Positions 1 to 8,078 of a DNA stretch of 64,000 nucleotides are shown here, in pieces. Where the stretch lies: contig JAQWFL010000007.1 in assembly GCA_028704435.1 (NCBI GenBank), forward strand, positions 1 through 64,000. The letters run 5' to 3'. The notes below the pieces were generated by a model. That model searched no databases. It saw only the letters and a list, made by a program, of their open reading frames with translations, and was not told the DNA's origin. This stretch comes from Anaerostipes sp. (GTDB lineage: Bacteria; Bacillota; Clostridia; Lachnospirales; Lachnospiraceae). The position numbers and the translations under genes are program-made. Position 1 is the first letter of the stretch. Each line of letters starts with the position of its first letter.

Positions 1-5
1 AGTAT

Positions 6-79
6 GGCCCGGTGGCTCAGCCGGTTAGAGCGCCGCCCTGTCACGGCGGAGGTCGTGGGTTCGATTCCCATCCGGGTCG
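6..79 (+). tRNA. tRNA-Asp (GTC)
   Basis: A full cloverleaf can be drawn. Acceptor arm 6-12 pairs with 72-78, followed by a G discriminator. The anticodon stem 33-37/45-49 encloses a loop with GTC at 40-42, and a GGTTCGATTCC T-arm follows. The 3' CCA is not encoded. It is the first of five tRNAs on this strand, probably the tail of a longer array that starts outside the window. Confidence 0.96.
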
Positions 80-99
80 TTAATTTAATAAGTATTTAT

Positions 100-172
100 G
101 GGATCATAGCTCAGCTGGGAGAGCACCTGCCTTACAAGCAGGGGGTCACAGGTTCGAGCCCTGTTGGTCCCA
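100..172 (+). tRNA. tRNA-Val (TAC)
   Basis: Acceptor arm 100-106 pairs with 165-171 (one G-T pair). The anticodon loop at 131-137 carries TAC at 133-135, and a standard GGTTCGAGCC T-arm is present. CCA is not encoded. It lies 20 nt after tRNA-Asp. Confidence 0.96.
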
Positions 173-256
173 TTTTTAATAAAAGACCACAAACGAATTT
201 ACATGAATGTTTATAGTCTTTAATTTTTTACTTTATATATGATATAAAGTGCATAT

Positions 257-329
257 GCCGTTGTGGCTCAATTGGCAGAGCAGCTGATTTGTAATCAGCA
301 GGTTACCGGTTCAAGTCCGGTCAACGGCT
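257..329 (+). tRNA. tRNA-Thr (TGT)
   Basis: Acceptor arm 257-263 pairs with 322-328. The anticodon loop reads TTTGTAA, giving TGT. The 84-nt gap to tRNA-Val is longer than the other spacers. It holds an imperfect hairpin with AAAGAC and GTCTTT arms followed by a T-run near 215-232, and a perfect inverted repeat of 9-bp arms at about 230-250, so the array may be split into two transcripts here. Confidence 0.96.
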
Positions 330-378
330 TACCTTGAAATAATTTTGAAATGATTATTTTGAGTTAATCATATAGTTT

Positions 379-460
379 GGAGGGATTCCCGAGTGGCCAA
401 AGGGGGCAGACTGTAAATCTGTTGGCAACGCCTTCGAAGGTTCGAATCCTTCTCCCTCCA
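379..460 (+). tRNA. tRNA-Tyr (GTA)
   Basis: This is a class II tRNA of 82 nt with a long variable arm. Acceptor arm 379-385 pairs with 453-459. The anticodon loop CTGTAAA gives GTA. The extra arm and the anticodon distinguish it from Leu and Ser tRNAs. Confidence 0.95.
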
Positions 461-481
461 GTTTGACAGAGTATGTCATGA

Positions 482-554
<73 letters not shown>

Positions 555-557
555 TGA

Positions 558-588
558 AGAGTAATTCATTTGAATTACTCTTTTTTTT
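558..588 (+). terminator. terminator of the tRNA array
   Basis: A perfect 11-bp inverted repeat (558-568 against 571-581) is followed by a run of eight T. It starts three bases after tRNA-Phe and ends the tRNA transcript. Confidence 0.85.
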
Positions 589-633
589 GTATATTCAATA
601 TGATAAAATATAAGAGATTTAAGGAGTTAAAGT

Positions 634-2013
634 ATGAAATATCCCATCATAGATAAGTTGGAAAAATTAAAAATAGATGGATGCTATCCATTTCATATGC
701 CAGGACATAAGAGAAAGAAGCAGGATATATTTAGACAAGATTTATTTTCTTATGATATTACAGAGATAACAGGATTTGATGATCTACATCATCCACAGGG
801 AATGATAAGAGATACCATGGATTTTATGAAAGAGGTATATGGAACAAAGGAAAGTTATTTGTTGGTAAACAGTAGTACAGCAGGGATTTTAGCAGCAATA
901 TCTGCCGTATGCAACCCAAAGGATACCATTTTAATTTCGAGAAATTGTCATAAATCAGTATATCATGCAATACAATTGTTGGATTTGAACCCAATATATA
1001 TATATCCAGAGATAGAACATGAAATTTGTAACCGGGTAAATATAAGGAAAATTGAGGAAGTATTAGATAAATACAGGGAGATTAAGGCAGTGGTGCTTGT
1101 GTCTCCAACCTATGAAGGGAATGTTAGTGATATTAAGTCAATTTCACGGATACTTCATAAAAAAGGTGTACCATTGATTGTAGATGAGGCCCATGGAGCT
1201 CATTTTTGTTTTCATGAGAAGTTCCCACAAAGTGCAGTGGAACAGGGAGCGGATATTGTTATTCAGAGTCTTCACAAGACCCTTCCATCATTAACCCAGA
1301 CAGGATTATTACACTATAACTCTCAGATAATAGAAAAAGAAAAAGTGGAAGAATACTTGGGTATTTATCAGAGTAGTAGTCCGTCTTACATACTTATGGC
1401 ATCTATAGATCATTGTGTTAGGATGTGTAGACAAAGAAAAGATTTATTTCAGAAGTATGTAGATTCTTTGTTGGATTTGAGAAAAGAGTTAAAGAATTTA
1501 AAATATTTGTCATTGATCAATAGTGATGACATAGGAAAGATTGTAATTTCTACAGAGAATACAAATATAACAGGGGAAGAATTGTTTGAAAGGATGAGAG
1601 ACAAGTATCATTTAGAACTGGAAATGGCAGAAACATCTTATGTAATTGCTATGACGAGTATTTGTGATGATTCTGAAGATTTACAACGATTAAGTGATGC
1701 ATTGTTTGAAATTGATAAGACATTAGGGAATGTTATTAAAAATAAAAAGGGATGCTGGCTGATTCAAAATAAAATTCAAATGACACCCAACCAAGCAAGG
1801 AGAAAAGAAAAAAAACAAGTAGATTATAGGAAAGCGGAAGGAAGCATAGGAGTGGATTTTGTTTATTTGTATCCACCGGGAATACCACTTATAGTACCTG
1901 GAGAGGAAATAACAAAAGGGGCGATTCTTAAAATAGACGAATATAGAAGTGCTGGAATGAATGTAATTGGGTTAAAAGACCAGAAGATATATATTGTGAA
2001 TGAAAGGAAATAG
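634..2013 (+). CDS. Orn/Lys/Arg decarboxylase-family PLP enzyme
   Basis: A 459-residue fold-type I PLP enzyme of the short Orn/Lys/Arg decarboxylase group (B. subtilis SpeA/YaaO-like). Visible motifs are HMPGHK at residues 21-26, the cofactor aspartate in VDEAHGAH (D184), the Schiff-base lysine in SLHKT (K215) and a C-terminal PPGIPLIVPGE segment typical of this family. It should decarboxylate a basic amino acid to a polyamine precursor, but the substrate cannot be read from sequence. An AAGGAG site precedes the ATG. It directly precedes tmk, the same order as yaaO-tmk in Bacillus, which supports the family call. Confidence 0.88.
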   Translation: MKYPIIDKLEKLKIDGCYPFHMPGHKRKKQDIFRQDLFSYDITEITGFDDLHHPQGMIRDTMDFMKEVYGTKESYLLVNSSTAGILAAISAVCNPKDTILISRNCHKSVYHAIQLLDLNPIYIYPEIEHEICNRVNIRKIEEVLDKYREIKAVVLVSPTYEGNVSDIKSISRILHKKGVPLIVDEAHGAHFCFHEKFPQSAVEQGADIVIQSLHKTLPSLTQTGLLHYNSQIIEKEKVEEYLGIYQSSSPSYILMASIDHCVRMCRQRKDLFQKYVDSLLDLRKELKNLKYLSLINSDDIGKIVISTENTNITGEELFERMRDKYHLELEMAETSYVIAMTSICDDSEDLQRLSDALFEIDKTLGNVIKNKKGCWLIQNKIQMTPNQARRKEKKQVDYRKAEGSIGVDFVYLYPPGIPLIVPGEEITKGAILKIDEYRSAGMNVIGLKDQKIYIVNERK

Positions 2014-2014
2014 A

Positions 2015-2635
2015 ATGGGATTATTTATAACAATGGAGGGGCCAGACGGAGCTGGGAAATCAACCCAAATCGATTTATTAAGAGACTATTTATTAGAGAG
2101 AGGTTATGATATAATAGTATGTAGGGAGCCAGGCGGCACCGAGATTAGTGAATCAATTCGTCAAATTATTTTAAATAAGGATTATACGAAGATGGGCAAT
2201 ATGACGGAATTACTTTTATATGCAGCAGCGAGAGCACAGCTGGTAGAAGAGGTGATTCGTCCAGCAATTCAAGAAGGCAAAGTTGTGATTTGTGATCGAT
2301 TTTTAGAGTCATCTGTAGTTTATCAGGGAATTGCAAGAGGCATGGGTATGGATTTGGTTTATAAGGTTAATGAATATGCAATTGGAGATATGATGCCGGA
2401 TTTAACGGTTATGATAGATCTTGATGCCAAAGAAGGAATTCAAAGAAAGAAGAATCAGACGGAACTGGACCGCATGGAACGTGAGAGTATTGAGTTTCAT
2501 GAAAAAGTAGTAGATGGATATCGCAGTCTGCTAAATCAAGGACTAGACAGAATAAAAACAGTAGACGGAATGCAGCCAGTGGATGTAATTCAGACGCGCA
2601 TTCGTGAACTGGTCAATAAGTTAATTGAAAGTTAG
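2015..2635 (+). CDS. tmk: thymidylate kinase
   Basis: dTMP kinase, making dTDP for DNA synthesis. The P-loop is GPDGAGKS at residues 9-16. REPGGTEISE, the DR motif (94-95) in ICDRFLESS, and an RKK lid segment near residue 150 are all present. At 206 residues it has normal length. I chose the ATG at 2015, one base after the upstream stop, because the possible earlier ATG at 2000 lies inside the preceding gene and overlaps the GAAAGGAAA ribosome binding site. Only 11 nt separate it from holB, so the two are co-transcribed. Confidence 0.96.
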   Translation: MGLFITMEGPDGAGKSTQIDLLRDYLLERGYDIIVCREPGGTEISESIRQIILNKDYTKMGNMTELLLYAAARAQLVEEVIRPAIQEGKVVICDRFLESSVVYQGIARGMGMDLVYKVNEYAIGDMMPDLTVMIDLDAKEGIQRKKNQTELDRMERESIEFHEKVVDGYRSLLNQGLDRIKTVDGMQPVDVIQTRIRELVNKLIES

Positions 2636-2646
2636 AAGAGGACACT

Positions 2647-3639
2647 ATGAAGAGTTTTGAGCGTATTATTGGACATAAGAATATTGTATTTCATTTTGAA
2701 GAAGCAATTCAAAGTGGGAAGATTTCTCACGCTTATTTATTAAGTGGAGAGAAAGGATCAGGAAAGAAGACGGTTGCAACAGCATTTGCAAAGGCATTGT
2801 TGTGTGAGCATCATGATGGATGTGGAGAATGTCAGTCTTGTCTTCAAATTGAATCTGAGAACCATCCAGATTTGATTTATGTGAAACATGAAAAGTATGA
2901 TATTCGGGTAGATGATATTCGGGAACAGGTGAATGGAACTATTTTTACAAAACCATATAGTAGTCCATACAAAATTTATATTATTGATGATGCAGAAAGA
3001 ATGAATCAAGGTGCATCCAATGCATTGCTTAAAACTTTAGAGGAGCCACCTGAATATGCGATTATCCTATTACTAGCAAACAACAAGGACAAGATTATGG
3101 ACACAATTCAGTCAAGATGTGTGTCTATGGCACTGGGAACAATTGCAAAAAAAGAAATGATGGATTATCTGTTAAAGAATACAGATGGTTCTAAAGACCG
3201 AGTTGAATTCTGTGTGGATTTTTCTCTTGGGAATTTGGGAAGAGCAAAACATTATCTTGTAAATGAGAAATTTTTTGATATGATGAATGAATCGTTGAGA
3301 ATTGTTCAATACTTAAATGATATGGAAATCTATGAAGTGATTTCTTATTTGAAATCATTAAATCAATACCGAGAAGAAATCTATGATTTTCTTGATATTT
3401 TAACAGCCTGGTATCGAGATGTATTAATGCTTAAAACAACAGGTTCTGTGAATCACCTGATATTTAAAGATAAGTATACGGAGTTGAATAAACAAGAAAT
3501 CTATGTTTCTTTTGAAGGAATTACACATATTTTAGATGAGATTTCAAAGACTAGAGTTCGTTTAGATGCTAATGTTAATTTTGATGTAGCATTAGAGTTA
3601 TTGCTACTTACAATAAAGGAGAATGGCAAAGTATGGTAG
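2647..3639 (+). CDS. holB: DNA polymerase III subunit delta'
   Basis: Clamp-loader subunit of 330 residues. The AAA+ P-loop GEKGSGKK lies at about residues 34-41. A zinc module with Cys53, Cys59, Cys62 and Cys65 follows, then the switch region RVDDIRE, and NALLKTLEEPP, a hallmark of clamp-loader subunits, with the sensor/SRC-like CVS motif after it. It overlaps the next gene by 7 nt, so translation is probably coupled. The order tmk-holB-ricT matches Bacillus and Clostridium, but no yaaQ/yaaR lies between tmk and holB. Confidence 0.95.
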   Translation: MKSFERIIGHKNIVFHFEEAIQSGKISHAYLLSGEKGSGKKTVATAFAKALLCEHHDGCGECQSCLQIESENHPDLIYVKHEKYDIRVDDIREQVNGTIFTKPYSSPYKIYIIDDAERMNQGASNALLKTLEEPPEYAIILLLANNKDKIMDTIQSRCVSMALGTIAKKEMMDYLLKNTDGSKDRVEFCVDFSLGNLGRAKHYLVNEKFFDMMNESLRIVQYLNDMEIYEVISYLKSLNQYREEIYDFLDILTAWYRDVLMLKTTGSVNHLIFKDKYTELNKQEIYVSFEGITHILDEISKTRVRLDANVNFDVALELLLLTIKENGKVW

Positions 3640-4505
3640 ATGTAGTTGGAGTGCGTTTTCGTACTGCAGGAAAAGTATATTTTTTTGATCCCAAAGAGTT
3701 TCACATAAAGTGTGGAGATTGTGTTATTGTAGAAACTGCAAGAGGTTTAGAATATGGAAAAGTTGTATCTGCAAGAAAGCAGATTAAAAAAGAATCTGTG
3801 ACAGATGAACTAAAACCAGTCATACGCATTGCTACAAAACAGGATCAAAGGAAAGCAGAAGAGAATCGAGAGAAGGAAAAAGATGCATATCGTATTTGTA
3901 GTGAAAAAATCAAAGAGCATAAGCTGGAGATGAAGCTTGTCTCTACAGAGTATACCTTTGATAATAATAAAGTATTATTTTATTTTACTGCAGATGGGCG
4001 TGTAGATTTCCGTGAATTAGTAAAGGATTTGGCAACTATTTTCCGGACAAGGATTGAGTTGAGACAAATTGGCGTGCGAGATGAAGCGAAGATGCTTGGA
4101 GGAATTGGAGTGTGTGGGCGACCATTATGCTGTAGTACTTATTTATCAGAATTCGCACCAGTATCAATTAAGATGGCAAAAGAGCAGAGTTTATCTTTGA
4201 ATCCTACTAAGATTTCAGGGATTTGTGGAAGGCTTATGTGCTGTTTGAAAAATGAGCAGGACACATATGAGTTTCTAAACCGAAAACTTCCAAGGATTGG
4301 TGAGAAAGTAAAAACCTTTGATGGAATATCAGGAGATGTTCAGCGTGTAAATGTTCTTCGACAAAAAGTTAGATTGATTATTGAAGATGAGAATGGGGAC
4401 AAAACAGTTGAAGATTTCAAGATTGATGATTTAGATTATCAACCAAAGAAATTCAAAGCCCAGAAAAGAAAACCGAAAGGAAATCAAAAGAAACATGAAA
4501 AGTAG
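3633..4505 (+). CDS. ricT: RicT/YaaT-type PSP1-domain protein
   Basis: A 290-residue PSP1 C-terminal domain protein. Two cysteine clusters, CGRPLCC (161-167) and CGRLMCC (198-204), are those used by the Ric (YaaT-YlbF-YmcA) complex for its 4Fe-4S centres. In B. subtilis that complex assists RNase Y in mRNA processing and promotes sporulation. The C-terminus is a lysine-rich tail. The gene overlaps holB upstream (7 nt) and the methyltransferase downstream (11 nt), so it sits in a tightly packed operon. The role is inferred from the family; no partner gene is in the window. Confidence 0.92.
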   Translation: MVDVVGVRFRTAGKVYFFDPKEFHIKCGDCVIVETARGLEYGKVVSARKQIKKESVTDELKPVIRIATKQDQRKAEENREKEKDAYRICSEKIKEHKLEMKLVSTEYTFDNNKVLFYFTADGRVDFRELVKDLATIFRTRIELRQIGVRDEAKMLGGIGVCGRPLCCSTYLSEFAPVSIKMAKEQSLSLNPTKISGICGRLMCCLKNEQDTYEFLNRKLPRIGEKVKTFDGISGDVQRVNVLRQKVRLIIEDENGDKTVEDFKIDDLDYQPKKFKAQKRKPKGNQKKHEK

Positions 4506-5244
4506 ATTACTGCCAGATGAGAGGGTAGATGATTTAGGTATTCGTGGATATAAAATTATTCAAAAGGAACATGGTTTCCGATTTGGTATGGATGCAGTGC
4601 TATTGTCTTCTTTTGCAAAGGTAAAAGATGGTTCCAAGGTACTGGATTTGGGAACAGGAACTGGAATTATTCCAATTTTAATGGAAGCAAAAACAAAGGG
4701 AAAACATTTTTTTGGATTGGAAATACAAAGTGAGATGGCTAAGATGGCTGAAAGAAGCGTAAAGCTAAATCACTTAGAAGAAAAAATTCAAATCGTAGAA
4801 GGTGATATTAAAGAAGCTTCTACGATTTTTTCACATGATTCATTTGATGTAATTACCTCTAATCCACCATATATGATTGGAAATCATGGGCTGCAGAATC
4901 CAGAAGAAGAAAAAGCAATTGCACGTCATGAAATTTTATGTGATTTTAAGGATATATCAGAAACCTGTCGGAAATTATTAAAAAACAAAGGTAAATTTTT
5001 TCTTGTACACAGATGTTTTCGTCTGGCTGAGATAATACAGACGCTGCAGGAAGATGGAATAGAACCAAAGAGAATACGATTTGTACATCCATTCATTGAT
5101 AAAGAACCAAATATTTTTTTATTAGAAGGGGTAAAGGGTGGAAATTCAAGAATGATTGTAGAGCCACCATTAATTGTGTACAAAGATACCAATGAATATA
5201 CAGATGAGATATATGAGATTTATGGAATGAATAAGGAGAGGTAG
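4495..5244 (+). CDS. tRNA1(Val) (adenine37-N6)-methyltransferase-like (YabB/TrmN6)
   Basis: A 249-residue SAM-dependent class I methyltransferase. The SAM motif DLGTGTG is at residues 51-57. NPPY at 123-126 is the N6-adenine catalytic motif. The N-terminal GYKIIQKEHGFRFGMDAVLL is characteristic of the YabB/TrmN6 family, which modifies A37 of tRNA1(Val) in E. coli; here the target is inferred. It overlaps ricT by 11 nt and abuts rsmI with no gap. The yabA and yazA genes that flank this position in Bacillus are absent. Confidence 0.9.
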   Translation: MKSRLLPDERVDDLGIRGYKIIQKEHGFRFGMDAVLLSSFAKVKDGSKVLDLGTGTGIIPILMEAKTKGKHFFGLEIQSEMAKMAERSVKLNHLEEKIQIVEGDIKEASTIFSHDSFDVITSNPPYMIGNHGLQNPEEEKAIARHEILCDFKDISETCRKLLKNKGKFFLVHRCFRLAEIIQTLQEDGIEPKRIRFVHPFIDKEPNIFLLEGVKGGNSRMIVEPPLIVYKDTNEYTDEIYEIYGMNKER

Positions 5245-6105
5245 ATGGCAGGAATATTATATTTATGCGCAACACCAATAGGAAATCTAGAAGATATGAC
5301 GTTCCGTGCAATTGATACATTAAAAAGAGTAGATTTGATTGCAGCGGAGGATACGAGACACAGCCGGAGGCTGTTAGATCATTTCGATATTAAGACGAGA
5401 ATGACAAGTTACCATGAATACAATCGAGTGGAAAAGGCAAAATATCTAGTTGAGCTTTTAGAAGCGGGGAATAATATTGCGGTGATTACAGATGCAGGAA
5501 CTCCAGGTATTTCTGATCCAGGAGAAGTTCTGGTAAGATTGTGTCATGAAGCCAAGATTCAAGTGACATCCCTTCCGGGAGCATGTGCACTGATTAATGC
5601 ACTTGTCTCTTCAGGGCAGGAAACGAGGAGATTTGCATTTGAGGCCTTTTTGCCCATGGATAAAAAGGAAAGAAAGCAAATATTAAATCGTTTAGAGATG
5701 GAAGATCGTACAATTATTTTATATGAGGCACCTCATCGACTGCTTCGTACCTTAGATGAACTGTTAGACCACCTAGGAAATCGCTCTATGACATTGTGCA
5801 GAGAATTAACAAAACAGTATGAAACTATTTTTTTATCTGATATAAAAAGCATTTATGAGTACTATACAGAGAACCAAATTAAAGGGGAATGTGTTTTAGT
5901 CATTGAAGGAAAATCTTTAGAAGAACAGAAAAAAGAAGAAGAAAAAAATTATCTGGCAATGGATCTTGAAGATCATATGAATCTATATTTGGAGAAAGGA
6001 CACTCAAAGAAAGATGCCATGAAACAGGTGGCAAAAGATCGAGGTGTTGGGAAACGAGATATTTATCAAGAATTATTGCAAAAAAATAAAGACCATAAAT
6101 CATAA
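5245..6105 (+). CDS. rsmI: 16S rRNA (cytidine1402-2'-O)-methyltransferase
   Basis: A 286-residue tetrapyrrole-methylase-fold protein that 2'-O-methylates C1402 in the ribosomal P site. Diagnostic motifs are the N-terminal LYLCATPIGNLEDMT, AAEDTRHSRRLL, the glycine-rich TDAGTPGISDPG and LPGACALINAL. The C-terminal helical extension (about 245-286) includes KKDAMKQVAKDRG, also typical of RsmI. It is the last gene of the tmk operon and ends inside a hairpin shared with convergent abrB. The start immediately follows the stop of the upstream gene, with GGAGAG just before it. Confidence 0.95.
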   Translation: MAGILYLCATPIGNLEDMTFRAIDTLKRVDLIAAEDTRHSRRLLDHFDIKTRMTSYHEYNRVEKAKYLVELLEAGNNIAVITDAGTPGISDPGEVLVRLCHEAKIQVTSLPGACALINALVSSGQETRRFAFEAFLPMDKKERKQILNRLEMEDRTIILYEAPHRLLRTLDELLDHLGNRSMTLCRELTKQYETIFLSDIKSIYEYYTENQIKGECVLVIEGKSLEEQKKEEEKNYLAMDLEDHMNLYLEKGHSKKDAMKQVAKDRGVGKRDIYQELLQKNKDHKS

Positions 6106-6125
6106 TGATTATGGTCCTTATTTTT
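6090..6125. terminator. bidirectional terminator between rsmI and abrB
   Basis: GACCATAA-ATCAT pairs with ATGATTATGGTC around 6091-6115 with one unpaired base. T-rich sequence follows on the plus strand and A-rich sequence (T-rich on the other strand) precedes it, so it can end both converging transcripts. Confidence 0.75.
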
Positions 6126-6384
6126 ATTTAAATTCAAGTCCAGCAAGTCGTGCTAATTCAATAATTGAGTCTTTTGATACTTTCTTGCCTTTATATTCAA
6201 CAAGATTATCCATTTCGCCAGTAAAAATGTCAGCTGGACAATACTTCTTCAAAATAACAGTATCTTCGTCTACAAAAATTTCTAGAGGGTCTTTTTCGTT
6301 AACGTCAAGATTTCTACGCAGTTCAATTGGTAGAGTAATTCGTCCAAGCTCGTCGAGCTTTCTTACGATTCCAGTGCTCTTCAT
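6124..6384 (-). CDS. abrB: AbrB/SpoVT-type transition-state regulator
   Basis: An 86-residue swapped-hairpin AbrB-family DNA-binding protein. The domain covers about residues 1-52: MKSTGIVRKLDELGRITLP, then a conserved RR and an acidic strand. In Bacillus AbrB represses post-exponential genes until Spo0A-P lowers it, and abrB likewise follows the yabB-rsmI cluster there. An AAGGAGG site precedes the start, and a good sigma-A-type promoter lies upstream. The roughly 30-residue C-terminal part (KYCPADIF...) is the multimerisation tail. Whether it is AbrB itself or the related Abh is not decided by sequence. Confidence 0.88.
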   Translation of the reverse strand: MKSTGIVRKLDELGRITLPIELRRNLDVNEKDPLEIFVDEDTVILKKYCPADIFTGEMDNLVEYKGKKVSKDSIIELARLAGLEFK

Positions 6385-6423
6385 TTCGCTACCTCCTTTT
6401 TAATAAAATCAATCTCATTACAA

Positions 6424-6452
6424 AGAATAGCACATCTAAAAAAAGATGTCAA
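6424..6452 (-). promoter_or_regulatory. sigma-A-type promoter of abrB
   Basis: On the minus strand a perfect TTGACA (6447-6452) is followed 17 bp later by TATTCT (6424-6429), about 40 nt upstream of the abrB start. Confidence 0.65.
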
Positions 6453-6537
6453 TTTTCTATAAAAAATATGTGTAATTGTAATAAAAATATAATTATTTTG
6501 CATATATTTATAAAAAAGTCCAATGTCAGGTGGGAAA

Positions 6538-7104
6538 GTGAACTATTTATGGAGTGTCTTAATTATTGCTGGAATTATTGTTGGATGTTTTAATGGTACC
6601 TTAGCTCAAGTATCAGATGGTATTCTTACTTCATCGAAAGAAGCGATTGAACTTTGTATCTTAATGGTTGGAATTGTGGGAGTGTGGAATGGAATTTTAA
6701 ATGTGGCAAATTGTCTAGGCATGACAAAAAAATTAGAAAAACTAATTCAACCATTGATTCATTTAATATTCTATGATGTAAAAAATAAAAAGGCAAAGGA
6801 ATATATAAGTTTAAATATTGTTGCCAATGTTCTTGGTCTTGGGTGGGCAGCCACACCTTCTGGAATTCAGGCAATGAAAGAACTGAAAAAAGAAAATGGT
6901 TCGGGAAATACTGCAAGTAATGCAATGTGTAATTTACTAATTATCAATATTTCGTCATTGCAGTTGATTCCAATTAATATTATTGCTTATCGAAGTCAAT
7001 ATGGAAGCTTGAATCCTATGAAAATACTATTACCTTCAATATTGGCAACATCAGTGAGTACAATTGCAGCAATTTTATTTTGCATGGCAATGAGGAGGAA
7101 ATAA
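6538..7104 (+). CDS. spmA: spore maturation protein A
   Basis: Membrane protein of the nucleoside recognition/Gate family required for dehydration of the spore core. About 188 residues. FNGTLAQV, an LGLGWAATPSGIQAMKEL segment and the polar INISSLQLIP stretch match SpmA, and 4-5 hydrophobic segments are visible. I prefer GTG 6538 because homologues begin with VNxxW. The in-frame ATG at 6523 would translate the AGGTGGG ribosome binding site, although its spacing to the GTG is short. No strong sigma-A promoter is seen in the 140 nt shared with abrB. CATATATT near 6500 loosely resembles a sigma-E -10, which would suit mother-cell expression. Confidence 0.87.
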   Translation: MNYLWSVLIIAGIIVGCFNGTLAQVSDGILTSSKEAIELCILMVGIVGVWNGILNVANCLGMTKKLEKLIQPLIHLIFYDVKNKKAKEYISLNIVANVLGLGWAATPSGIQAMKELKKENGSGNTASNAMCNLLIINISSLQLIPINIIAYRSQYGSLNPMKILLPSILATSVSTIAAILFCMAMRRK

Positions 7105-7105
7105 T

Positions 7106-7597
7106 ATGATAGGAATTCTTATTCTAGGAATTTTACTATATGGAATCATATTAGGGAGGGATATGTATAATCCCTTTTTAGAAGGGGTAAAACAAGGAAT
7201 ACAAATCGTATTTGAATTGGTACCTACAATGCTTGCACTTTTCTTGGCAGTGCAGGTGTTTCGAACTTCTGGAGCTCTTGATATGGCTGTTTATGCATTG
7301 TCACCTTTAGCGAGAATTATAAAACTTCCAGAAGAAGTACTACCTATTATATTTGCAAAATTATTTTCATCTTCGGCGGCAACAGGATTTTTGCTGGATA
7401 TATTTAAGACCAAAGGACCAGATAGTGGAGTGGGGAATCTAGCATCTATTATGTTAAGCTGCACAGAAAGTTGTTTTTATGTTGTTTCAATTTATTTTTC
7501 TACAGTAAAAATTACGAAAACAAGATATACAATTCCTGGAGCTTTGTTTGCGACAGCTGCCGGAATTGCAGCAAGTATATTTTTTCAAAATATATAA
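7106..7597 (+). CDS. spmB: spore maturation protein B
   Basis: A 163-residue partner of SpmA. It is a membrane protein with a FLEGVKQGIQIVFELVPTML start, FRTSGALD, and the conserved polar LSCTESCFYVVSIYF stretch of Gate-domain proteins. It begins one base after the spmA stop and shares its GGAGG site with the end of spmA, so the two are translated together. A terminator follows directly. Together the pair implies that the organism makes endospores. Confidence 0.92.
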   Translation: MIGILILGILLYGIILGRDMYNPFLEGVKQGIQIVFELVPTMLALFLAVQVFRTSGALDMAVYALSPLARIIKLPEEVLPIIFAKLFSSSAATGFLLDIFKTKGPDSGVGNLASIMLSCTESCFYVVSIYFSTVKITKTRYTIPGALFATAAGIAASIFFQNI

Positions 7598-7599
7598 AA

Positions 7600-7629
7600 G
7601 CGACCCCAAAAAATTGGGATCGCCTTTTT
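7600..7629. terminator. bidirectional terminator between spmB and marR
   Basis: A 10-bp stem (7600-7609 with 7614-7623, one G-T pair) with a 4-nt A loop is followed by TTTTT on the plus strand. It lies between convergent genes. Confidence 0.8.
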
Positions 7630-7630
7630 G

Positions 7631-8065
7631 CTAGTTCTTTTTTTCATAATAATCTTTAAAATATCGTAAGGCCTTAATTAAAGCCTTTTCTTCTTCGGGA
7701 GACAGAGAATCAAGGATACCACTAATCATTTGTGTATGAAATGACTGGTGGTGTAAAAAAGCTTTTTTTCCTTTCTCTGAAAGTGAAATATATACAACAC
7801 GACGGTCTTTTTCGCTTCGAGTCCGCTTGACATAACCTTTTTTTAAAAGATTATTAATGGCAATTGTTAAAGTGCCAACTGTGATATTAAGAGACTTTGC
7901 AATTGTGGACATATTCTTTGAAGCATCATAACCAATGGCATTTATGATATGCAAATCTTTATTTGAAATATTCTTAAATTCATTTGTAATGATTGCCTTT
8001 TCTTCTTCATATGAAATTTGATGAAATAAGTCAACAACAAGATTGTTAAATTCTTCTTTTGTCAC
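7631..8065 (-). CDS. MarR-family transcriptional regulator
   Basis: A 144-residue winged-helix protein with the recognition region MSTIAKSLNITVGTLTIAI (about residues 52-70) and a wing with KGYVKRTRSEKDRRVVYISL. The N-terminal ISNKDLHIINAIG resembles FabT-type MarR proteins that control fatty acid synthesis, but no fab gene is nearby, so the target is unknown. The start is GTG with GGAGAG upstream. Only 13 nt separate it from pckA on the same strand, so it is probably the last gene of the DUF885-pckA-marR transcript. Confidence 0.86.
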   Translation of the reverse strand: MTKEEFNNLVVDLFHQISYEEEKAIITNEFKNISNKDLHIINAIGYDASKNMSTIAKSLNITVGTLTIAINNLLKKGYVKRTRSEKDRRVVYISLSEKGKKAFLHHQSFHTQMISGILDSLSPEEEKALIKALRYFKDYYEKKN

Positions 8066-8078
8066 AGTAGCTCTCCTT

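Noticed and set aside
4-216. Open reading frame across the first two tRNAs
   Set aside because: It is the tRNA-Asp and tRNA-Val sequence read as codons.
6044-6403. 119-codon plus-strand frame over abrB
   Set aside because: It is antisense to abrB, which has a clear domain, ribosome binding site and promoter.
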